Part shown: piece after piece, positions 46,418 through 58,400 of the stretch | Layout of the letters: every line of letters begins with the position of its first letter | How positions within the stretch are numbered: position 1 is the stretch's first letter | NCBI RefSeq assembly: GCF_032854445.1 | Contig: NC_088295.1 | Coordinates: 3,102,501-3,166,500, forward strand | Length of the DNA stretch: 64,000 bases | Origin: Liolophura sinensis | Lineage: Eukaryota; Mollusca; Polyplacophora; Chitonida; Chitonidae | Direction of reading: 5' to 3' | Notes under the pieces: generated by a model | The model's database searches: none | What the model saw: the letters and a program-made list of their open reading frames with translations, nothing else | What the model was told of the DNA's origin: nothing | Made by a program: the position numbers and the translations under genes

Positions 46418-49400
46418 ATGTCTTGTTTCAGCCTGCGGTGTCTTGTGAGAACAGTTTTATCATTTCTGATCACCACTGGGCTCCTCTCTGTAATAGGTAA
46501 GAGCACACTCCATCTTAGCTCATATACCGTTATGAGAACCTGTACAAAGTCAGTGATGGATACGGCTAACCAATATGGCACAAAACGGCCGTGCAGACCC
46601 GTTTACAGCTATATGAACCTGGAGAAAGTTAGTGTTTTATACAGCCAATCTATGTGTTACTATTCAGTCACAAAGTACCGTTTACAACGTTTCTATTCAT
46701 TTATTTGATCATTGAATAACGATTCTCAAATATCTTTCACTTAAGGCGCTAGCCTCATTTGTGACCGACACTGCAGTGCCCGGGGTAACGCACAAGAGCT
46801 TTGGAGACGTGATATGTCTCATTCTGTTAGAAGTGCTCCTCTGCAGCGAATGCCATGCAAACCCACACAAGAGGAGCAACCACTCACCGCTTATGGTCAT
46901 CAAGCTCCGGAGAAGAATGGAAACAGCAACGCCAGAAATACATGTACTCTGTCAGAGAATAGGACAGAACCCACGTCTCGCGTGACCGTGCGACTGAACC
47001 GACTTATCGCGTGAGTGTGCGACTGAACCGACTTTTCGCGTGACCGTGCGACTGGACCCACTTCACGCGTGACCACACGATTGAACCGACTTCTCGCGTG
47101 ACCGCGCGACTTAACCCATTTCTCGCGTGACTGCCTACTCCACCCACTTTTGGCGTGACCGTGCGGCTGAACCCACTTCTCGTGTGACCGTGCGACCGAA
47201 ACCGTATTCGCGTCACCTTGTGTTTGTTACCATATTCGCGTGACCTTGTGAGTAAGACCTTTCCCGTGACCTTGCAACCCAAACCATTCCAGACTATTCC
47301 CGTGACCCTGTGACTGAACCATTCCTGAACTATTCTCGTGACCTTGTGACTAAAACTATCCCCTAACTATTCCCGTGACCTTGTGACTGAGACCATTCCT
47401 CAACTATTCCCGTGACCTTTGGACTGTGATTTTGAGACCGGTTTCCCATTATTTTCATTCGTACCGTTTTGTTTAAACACATTGTTCAGATCTAATACAG
47501 GGGACGTCAGCATGGGTATATTGACATGATGTTACATTTGAACGATTAAAGTTCATCTGCCCATGAAACCCAGTTTGTGGAGAGACTGATAGCCAGTTAT
47601 GTGCAGATCTCTATCTACCATTTCCCTTTGTCCGCAGGTGCCCAGAGTTAATAATCGTAGTATGTTATTACGGGAGCTGGGCGCAGCTGAGGTCCGGCAC
47701 CGGTCGACTTACCTCAGCCAACATTGATGCCTCACTCTGCACGCATTTCATATACTCCTTTGTGTTTCTGAAAAACGACGCCATAGTCCCGACTGATGTA
47801 ATGCCACAGTAAGTTATTATAGCCACGTGACCAATACTTAACTTCACGTGAATTGTAGAAAACCGATTTGTGTATCTACAGGTTGTGGAGCCAAATGAAT
47901 AAGAAGACGCTCCTCTGGTTGTTTTTCATCATATGACCGTTTGGGCTTTGTTTTCCAGATTTGATCAGTTCGTGGCAATCAAGTCTCGGAACGCTCAGGC
48001 AAAAGTCTTGCTTGCGGTGGGTGGATGGACCGCAGGAGTGGCAGAGTTTCAGGCCACCGCCCGCTCAGCCACCCGAACTCAGGCGTTCGCCCAAAACGCA
48101 ATCAGCTTTCTGCGAACCAATGGATTTGATGGTCTGGATCTCGACTGGGAATTCCCGGGCCGGTCTGATCGCGGAGGCGTGGCACGTGACAAAACTGACT
48201 TCACCAGCTTCATACGGGTAAGTTATATACTTTAATGAGACACTTGTCTGTCTGCATATCGACAAGATCAACAACAACAATGCTGTGTGGTTACTCTACA
48301 CAGTATTGGTAGGAATGTACACTTTGGTGGTAGATGATACAGACTTGGCTAACTTTATGCGGGAAAGTGTGCAACAAGTCACTTCACATATATGTGCTGT
48401 CGTAACGCTGATGTAACATACACGTAACTTGTTATAAATAAGGCAAGTATACGGTAGTAGATTTATTTGCAGTACCGGTACTATTTTATGTTGCCTGGAT
48501 CATGCTGGTAAATATATCACTTCTGATTTATTCTTGGTATAAGGCTTCTGGTCAAACTTAAACCGCTTATACTGAACAGCTGTGGAAGTACACGCGGCTC
48601 TAGTATACCCATTTCTTTATGCCCAGAATGAGACATACACCGATCATCGACTTGTCACTTTTTCCATGCAGATTATCTACCAGGCGTTCCAGGCCGAGAC
48701 GTTACAGCCGGGAAGTCAACGCCTGATCCTCTCTGCTGCCGTGTACGCCTTCCCCTCGGCCTATGACGCCTACGAACTGGATAAAATCGGCGAGTAAGTG
48801 GCAGCTCTGACGCAAAAACTAGCAATTTTTACCTGATAAATATCTTTGACCAGCACTCATTGGTGTGCTGTTTTCATGATATATTACCGATTGTCCAGTT
48901 CCTTTAGAATTATCATAACGGTCAATGGGTTATATCAGCAACAAAACTCATCACAGTGGAATTACCAGTGTTATGTCATTATTTACGCTGAATATAAATG
49001 TCAACCTTTCAAGCTGCATGTTTCACCTGTATAGTGTGTGTGTAATTTAAAGGCTCGGAATGACATCTAGCCTAACATCATAACACAACTGTTATATACA
49101 TGTACAATAACACAGTCTTGTTGAAGAATTCCTGTCTTCCCAATTGGTTGCTTATATGTAGGTAACCAATCAAGATTGAATAACCATTTGCTTTGCGATC
49201 TGTCTTTCCAGTTACTTGGACGAAATTGGTATAATGACATACGACATAGAAGGTTCGTGGAATCGGTACGCTGGTTTCAATGCCCCTCTACCGAACGTGG
49301 TAAGAACTTAACCGTATTGCGCTGACACCTGCTCAGTATCAACTATCATTCAGTTTCAGTTTATTCATTATAACACTACATTCATACACTAACTACATGC

Positions 49401-52400
49401 ATAGAAGCAGTTTGACTTCCATGACGGTTTGAAGAGGGATATTGGAAATGTTCTTGTCATATATCGACAGGGAAGTCATTCCAGTGTTGTGTACCGTTGA
49501 CTTTTAGACGAATACCTTTGCATCTGTATTGCTCTTTTTCCAAGAGTTTGTGTCTCGTCTGTGACTGATGTATGTCTATGTTTTGTTTCAGATGAACTCC
49601 ATTGACGAATACATTGCCGGTGGTGTTCCCAGAAAAAAGCTACACATGGGCCTCGCCTCATATGGTCGGACCTTTCTTCTGACCAACCCCAATCAATTCA
49701 CCCCTGGCAGCCCCACCGCCGGCAGCGGCAGTCCCGGGATGTTCACATCAGAGGCAGGATCCCTGGCTTACTACGAGGTAACCAAACAAATCTCTCGCCA
49801 TATACATGTTCTCTGACTTTACCACTGCGGAATTGGCCAGAGGGTACCACCGAATCAGTTCAACCGTAAAGAGCCGTGCCAGACGATGTCAGCGGGCCGT
49901 TTCACAAAATGTATGTACTGTTATCTTCGGTGCATGATTTGCGAAAGACATTGTACAGGGTTTCGCCTTTTCGTCACACTCGTATTTTGAATTACTGTCA
50001 TATCTACTGTCAAGGCCACCTTCACCTTGACCTCCCACACTCCTCTTCCACTAAGATATTCAAAGTAAAATCCTCTCTTGTAGTATCCGTACATAAAATC
50101 CTCAATACGCAGTCATCACTTACACCTTTACTCTAGAAACCCTGTTTCGTCTCTTTCAGATCTGTAACAACATAAGAACCCAAGGTTGGACGCGCCGCTG
50201 GTGGCCTTCGACCAGCACTCCATACGCCCATTTTAACACCGAGTATGTGGGCTATGATGACCTGGAGAGTTTACAACAGAAGGTAAGCAAACACTCTACG
50301 AGCAAAAACTCTGTAGTACTATGCTCAAAGCGGAGAATCCTTATGGTGTGCGAATTTGACAGCACCGGTAATCGCACAGTGTACTCCATAGTCAATGTTT
50401 TACATTTGTTGACATGTGTTTCATTTCCTCTGTTTTTGTCTTCACCACACATGGGTAACATTCTAATCTTATCTTCCAGGTAGCCTATATAAAATCACAA
50501 GGACTGGGTGGAGCAATGTTGTGGTCATTAGATCTGGACGACTTCGGGAACTTGTGTCAGATGGGCAGTTTTCCCCTTCTAACAGGGATTAACCAGATGC
50601 TGTGAGTACTAACGCTGATAGTGGTACATTAATACCATGCATATGCATGTGTTCAGTATTTTCAATCTATACTAATTTTGACTTTGACAGTTTTGCGAAC
50701 ATTCTTCCTCTTCACAGGGCTGGAAACTTCGTCTTACCCAGTACAGTCTCGCCACCCCCAACCATGCCCACGACGAAGACGGCATGTGTAACAACTTTCG
50801 ACTGTAAGTACTTTTACCTCAAATTCAACCGGTATACGAAATACTAAGTGTTTGCTACCTATGGAATATATCTAATCTTAGGCCGTCAGCCGATGTACTG
50901 CCTCCGTCAATGAGGCTATAATCTCGACAGAGTTTATACCTTCTGTCTGTCAGCAACTTTCCTGAAATTGCTGAAATTTTGTGTCCATCTTGGTGTTGAG
51001 CCCAGTAGCAATCCATTCAATTTTAGTGGTGATCCTTGTCGAGATCCAAGAGACCCTTACGGATCAGGCAGAAATGTAGAGCATAGTTTCTTTGTCGGAA
51101 ATTTGTACAGTTAACTGTGACACACATGTGTTCCTGGACTGCTATCTAGACATTATGTATACATTACTACTTTATCTGCGGTACAATCGATTTCATCAAG
51201 TAATAGTATTTATTACAACACATTTTACTTTCGTCAGTGAGGCCCAGATGTTTCATAAGTCAGCGAAACAAAGGAAGCCTCTTTCTGTTTATAAAGGGTA
51301 TGTGAGTCGAAGGGTTAGAGCGCCAGCACGACGCAATGGCCCAGGAGCCTCCCACCAATGCGGTCGCTGCAAGTTCGAGTCCAGCTCATGCTGGCTTCCT
51401 CTCCGACTGTAGGTGGGAAGGTCTGCTGGCAACCTGCGGATGGCCGTGGGTTTCCCTCGGGCTCTGCCCGGTTTCCTCCTGCCATAATGCTAGTCGCCGT
51501 CGCATAAGTGAAATACTGAGTGTTGAGTACGGCGTAAAACACCAGATAAATAAATAAATAAGTGAGTGAGTGACTGCTTGGGGTTTAACGTCGTACCTAA
51601 CAAGTTTTCAGTCATATGACGACGAAATAAGTAAATAAATAAATACATAAATAAATAAGGGGTATATGGTGACTTTTTCTTTTAGATACCACTTTCTGTG
51701 CGCGTGCTGATACGCTAAGTAAGAATTACAGGGATCCTCTGAATTGCGCCCAATTTTTCACCTGCCTGGACAATCTCTACCGAGGTTTGCAGCCATGTCC
51801 CACGGGACTCTTCTATAACGAGGTGGCTAACGCCTGTGATTACAAAGAGAACGTCCCTGCCTGTCAGGAGTAAGTAACGCAGACACTCACCCCACCCTAC
51901 AAACTAATTTCTGTCTGCACGACCTTCACAAGTCTGGTTTACACAGGCATCGTCAACACAGGCATCACAACTAGATGCCTGATTTACGCTCGAAACTTCA
52001 CCACCCATTGCCACCAAATGTCTGATTTACCCATGCACCTTCACCACCCATTACCACCAGATGTCTGGTCTACATACGCATAGCCTCCACTCATTAGGCT
52101 ACCATTAGATATCTTGTTTACATATGCATAGTCACCACCCATTACCACCAGCAGTCTATATATATTTTTTCTTTTCATGAATAGTATCAAACCGCTAATA
52201 CACTATTATTCTCTTGTCTTCAAGCCAGGTCAGTTAAGTCTACTGGAATATTTCCCTTCAGTAATATGCCTGTAAAACACTTAGCATGTTTGTTTTTCAG
52301 GGCGGCGTCATGTACAGAAACGACAACGTCTTCACAGCAAAGAACCACAACCACTACCGCAACCACATTCTCATCGACCAGAAGCACAACCACCAAACCA

Positions 52401-55400
52401 CTTAGCACAACCACACAGGACAATGGGCCGTGTAAGTATGGTGGTATGGCCATTTGCATTGCATTCAGTTACTTTCATTAATACATAAGAGAAGTGTAAT
52501 ATTTCTTTTAAGTTGGGATATTTCTGGTTTCTTTTTTGACAACAGCGATTCTGTAATCTTGGTTCGGGTTTCCCCGTCATCTATTAACCACACAATCAAT
52601 ATAAACCGTCAAAAGTTAAGATGGACACAGAAAATGTCATCGGCTTTTAGATCCTGCCAGGTTGTTGCCAACGGTGTTTTCAACGGTTAACGCTCTTGGC
52701 AATAGTGTCCGGGGCAATGAAAGGTGAAGCTGAAGGGCAACGATGTTGACACTAGTGTTCAGTACAGTGAAAACTGAGAAATAGTGGGGCACATGATGGT
52801 AACGCCATTGTCACTAATATCTGGGACAGTAACTGGATGGATGTAGGGCGGTAGGGTGGGAGCGGCATACTGGTGTTGCCGTTGCCTCTAGTTTTTGTAG
52901 AGTGAAAACTGGAAAGTCGGGGACATGACTGTTATGCTGATGCCTCTGGGACAGAGGATACTAAAGGGAGTGGGGGCAGGATGATAATCCCGTTCCGTTT
53001 GTAGGTAAAACTGTGAAAATTGTGTACAAAAACTACCATAACGCAGTTGCTAATAGTGCAACAGAAAAATATGGAGGGGATGGGGTGTAACACGATAGTG
53101 AGGCTGTTGCTTCTATTGTCTGCGACAGTGAAAAATAGATGAAGGGAACACCATGGCAACGCCGTTGCTTCTAGTGTGCAGAACAGTGAAAATTGAGTAC
53201 ATCAACTACGATACCCCAGTTGTGCTGACAGAATCAGAGTAAAAGATAAAGTGGGTGGAGTCCGATATGTGAGGCTGTTGGAAGAGTCTCTGGGAATGGT
53301 AAACAGAGAAGAGGGGATAGTGTGCGTGGATAGAGTCGTTGTCTCTTGAGAATTCTACCCACAACTATATTTATTTATTTGATTGGTGTTTTACGCCGTA
53401 CTCAAGAATATTTCACTTATACGACGGTGGCCAGCATAATGGTGGGAGGAAACCGGGCAGAGCCCTGGGGAAACCCACAACCATCCACAGGTGGCTGGCA
53501 ACCCTTCCCACGTACCACATAACTATATGTACTATAATAATTTTTCGTCGTGACGCCTTCTTTTCTCTATTATTCAGCAGTTACTATTTGTTTATTTGTC
53601 CGTATTGACGTTATCTGTACATACCTTCTATTTTCAGTGGCTCAGTTTTGTGTCGGGAAAACGGTGGGTGTTTACATATACGAAGAGGACTGTCATTATT
53701 TTGTACAGTGTCCAGACGGCGTGGCCGGAGGAGTTCTAACCAGGTGTGCGGCTAACCTGGCCTTTAACGGTGAACTCTGTGACTGGGAGAACAAGGTCCC
53801 AAGGTGTAACACTGGGTAAGCTCCATCAATAACACTTTACAGGTCGATTTTACTTAAGCTAGACAAAACGAAACTTACTGCTTGTCGCTGTGTGTAATGA
53901 TTGTTGTAAACGATGTCCAGGTATAGTCAACTTTTTTCTAAAACTGACAGTTACCTAAAAGTACATATGTGCTCGAGTAATTCATCTTTGTTTCTTTGTA
54001 CAAGTTCTAACAGAGACACCTTTCGTTTGACTTTGTTGTACGTCCAAAGCATTTGTAGCTCCATTCTATCCCACACCTGAGTCCAAACTCTATGCAAGTT
54101 GTGTACAAGTGCAATATCTGTGCAGCTTAAATACCTCCAACCTCCGTGACCTCTAAATATCCCAGGTCTCAGCGTACATGTAACTCTTACACGCACATGC
54201 TACACTTGGGGTCATTAAATCCCAAAATATAATTTCATCGGTAGAATCTGCTTATCGATGTTATGATATCAAAATAATCAATTAACTTCAACAAATTAAA
54301 CTAAGCTAAACAATAATTAAAAACTATGCTATAAAAGCGTCAGCAACATTTACAACTATTGCTCCTCCAAATATCTTTGTATATTTTTTGTATCTTTGCA
54401 GAACTGTCACAACCACTCAAGGTACGTTTATTATAAGTGCACCCAGTGCTTTCTGCCTAAGTCGGCGAACTTGTACCGAAATGATCCCTTGCTTTCTCAG
54501 GCCTTCTTAGTTTATCTGAAATGAGTTAGAATAACCACATTTGGTGAAATCAAATTAAATTTATTGTTAAACATTTTCATCAATGTAGGTGTCGGTCAAA
54601 AGTTAGCATCTCCTGTTCTCGAGAATAACACCCTATCCTCAACAGAAAAGCCTTCAGACATGTTTTCAAGCCCTGTGTATAATACACGGCCATAAGCAAC
54701 ATGTGTTTCAACCCTCTGCAGAAAACACGGCCATAAGCAGCATGCGTTTCAGCCCTTTGCATAATACATGGCAATAAGCAACATGTGTTTCAGCCCTAAG
54801 CAAAATACACCGCTATAAGCAGCATTTGTTTCAGCCCTAAGCAAAATACACCGCTATAAGCAGCATGTGTTTCAGCCCTGTGCAAAACACACAGCCATAA
54901 TCAGAATGTGTTCCAGCCGTGTGTATAATACATGGCAATAAGCAGCATGTGTTTCAGCCGTGTGCAAAATACACGCCATAATCAGCCTATGTTTCAGCTC
55001 TGTGCATAATAATGTGCCAAAACACACGGCCATAAACAGCATGTGCTCAAGCCCTGTGCAAAATACACGGCCATAATCAGCATATGTTACAGCCCTATGT
55101 ATAATACACGGCCATAAGCGGCATGCGTCTCAGCCTTGTGCAAAATACACGGCTATAAGCAGCATATGTTCCAGCCCAGTGTATAATACACGGCCATAAT
55201 CAGCACGTGTTCCAGCCCTGTGTATAACACACGGCTATAAGCAACATGTGTTTCAGCCCTGTGCAAAATTCACGGCCATAATCAGCATGTGTTCCAGCCC
55301 TGTGTATGATACATGGCAATAAGCAACATGTGTTTCAGCCATGTGCAAAAATCACGGCCATAAACAGCATGTGCTTCACCCCGGTGTATAATACACGGAT

Positions 55401-58400
55401 ATAAGCAACATGTGTTTCAGCCCTGAGCAAAATACACGGCCATAAGCGGCATGTGTTTCAGCCTTGTGCAAAATACACGGCCATAAGCAGCATAAGTTAC
55501 AGCCCTGTGCAAAATACATGGCCATAATCAGCGTATGTTTCAGCCCTGTGTATAATACATGGCAAAAAGCAACATGTGTTTGGGCCCTGTGCAAAATACG
55601 CGGCCATAAACAGCATATGTTACAGCCCTATGTATAATACACAGCCATAAGCAGCATGTGTCTCAGCCCTGTGCAAAAATAAACGGCTAAAAGTAGCATG
55701 TGTTCCAGACCTGTGTATAACACACGGCCATAAGCAGCATGTGTTCCAGCCCTGTCTATAATACACGGCTATAAGCACCAGGTGTTTCAGCCCTGTGTAA
55801 AATACACATCCATAATCAGCATGTGTTCCAGCCCTGTCTATAATACATGGCTATAAGCAACATGTGTTTCAGCCATGTGCAAAATACACGGACATAAACA
55901 GCATGTCTTCAAGCCCTGTGCATAATACACGGCTATAAACCGCATGTGCTTCAGCCTTGTGCAAAATACACAGCCATAAGCAGCATGTGTTTCAGCCTTG
56001 TGCAAAATACACGGCCATACTCAACATGCCTTCTAGCGCTGTGCACAACACAAGGCTATAAGCAGCATGTGTTTCAGCCCTGTGCACAATACACGGCCAT
56101 AAGCAGCATGTGTTACAGCTCTGTGTATAACACACGGCCATCAGCAGCATGTGTTCCAACCCTGCGCAAAATACACGGCTATAAGCATTATGTGTTACAG
56201 CCCTGTGTATAACACACAGCCATAAACAGCATGTGTTATAGTCATGTGCATATTAAACGCCATAATCAGCATGTGTTATAGTCACGTGTATAACACACGG
56301 CCATAAGCAGCATGCCTTACAGCCCTGTGTATAACACACGGCCATAAGCACCATGTGTTACAGCCCTGTGTATAATACACGGCTATAGGCAGCATGTGTT
56401 TCACCCCTGTGTATAATACACAGCCATAATCAGCATGTGTTGCAGCCCTGGGTATAACACACGGTCATAAGCAGCATGTGTTACTGCCCTTTGTATAACA
56501 CACGGGTATAAGTAGAATGTGTTTCAGCCATGTGCATAATACACGGCAATAAGCAGCATGTTTTATAGTCATGTGTATAAAACACGGCTATAAGTAACAT
56601 GTGTTATAGCCCTGTGTAAAACACACGGCCATAAGCAGCATGTGTTACAGCCCTGTGTATAATACACGGCATGTGTTATAGTCATGTGCATAATATACGC
56701 CTTAATCAGCATGTGTTATAGTCATGTGTATAACAAATGGCCATAAGCAGCATGCGTTACAGCCCTGTGTATAATACACGGCCATAAGCAGCATGTGTTA
56801 CAGCCCTGTGTATAACACACGGCCATAAGCAGCATGTGTTTTTCCCCTGCGTATATTACACGGCCATAAGCAGCATGTGTTATAGTCATGTGTATAATAT
56901 ACGGCCATAGTCAGTATGTGTTACAGCCCTGTGTATAACACACGGCCATAAGCAGCATGTGTTACAGCCCTGTGCATATACACACGGCTATAAACAGCAT
57001 GTGTATAATACACGGCCATAAGCAGCATGTGTTCCAACCCTGTGTATAACACACGGCCAAAAGCAGCATGTGTTACACCCCTGGGTATAACACACGTCCA
57101 TAAGCAGCATGTGTTACAGCTCTGTGTATAACACACGGACATAAGCAGCATGTGGTTCACCCCTGTGTATAACACACGGCCATAAGCAGCATGTGTTACA
57201 GCCCTGTGTATAACACACGTCCATAAGCAGCATGTGTTACAGCCCTGTGTATAATACACGGCCATAAGCAGCATGTGTTTCACCTTGTGTATAACACACG
57301 GCCATAAGCAGCATGTGTTATAGCCTTGTGTATAATACACGACCATAAGCAGCATGTGTTATAGTAATGTGTACAACGCACGGCCATAATCAGCATGTGT
57401 TACAGCCGTGTGTATAATACACGGCCATCAGCAGCATGTGTTTCAGCCCTGTGTATAATACACGGCCAAAAGCAGCATGTGTTTCACCCGTGTTTAACAC
57501 ACGGCCATAAGCAGCATGTGTTACAGCCCTGTGTATATTACACGGCCATTAGCAGCATGTGTTATAGTCTTGTGTATAATATTCGGCCATAATCAGCATG
57601 TGTTACAGCCCTGTGTATAACCCACGGCCATAAGCAGCATGTGTTGCAGCCATGTGTATAATACATGGCCATAAGCAGCATGTGTTTCACCCCTGTGTAT
57701 AACACACGGCCATAAGCAGCATGTGTTACAGCCCTGTGTATAACACAAGTCCATAAGCAGCATGTGTTACAGCCCTGTGTATAATACACGGCATGTGTTA
57801 TAGTCATGTGCATAATATACGCCTTAATCAGCATGTGTTATAGTCATGTGTATAACAAATGGCCATAAGCAGCATGCGTTACAGCCCTGTGTATAATACA
57901 CGGCCATAAGCAGCATGTGTTACAGCCCTGTGTATAACACACGGCCATAAGCAGCATGTGTTTTTCCCCTGCGTATATTACACGGCCATAAGCAGCATGT
58001 GTTATAGTCATGTGTATAATATACGGCCATAGTCAGTATGTGTTACAGCCCTGTGTATAACACACGGCCATAAGCAGCATGTGTTACAGCCCTGTGCATA
58101 TACACACGGCTATAAACAGCATGTGTATAATACACGGCCATAAGCAGCATGTGTTCCAACCCTGTGTATAACACACGGCCATAAGCAGCATGTGTTACAC
58201 CCCTGGGTATAACACACGTCCATAACCAGCATGTGTTACAGCTCTGTGTATAACACACGGACATAAGCAGCATGTGGTTCACCCCTGTGTATAACACACG
58301 GCCATAAGCAGCATGTGTTACAGCCCTGTGTATAACACACGTCCATAAGCAGCATGTGTTACAGCCCTGTGTATAATACACGGCCATAAGCAGCATGTGT

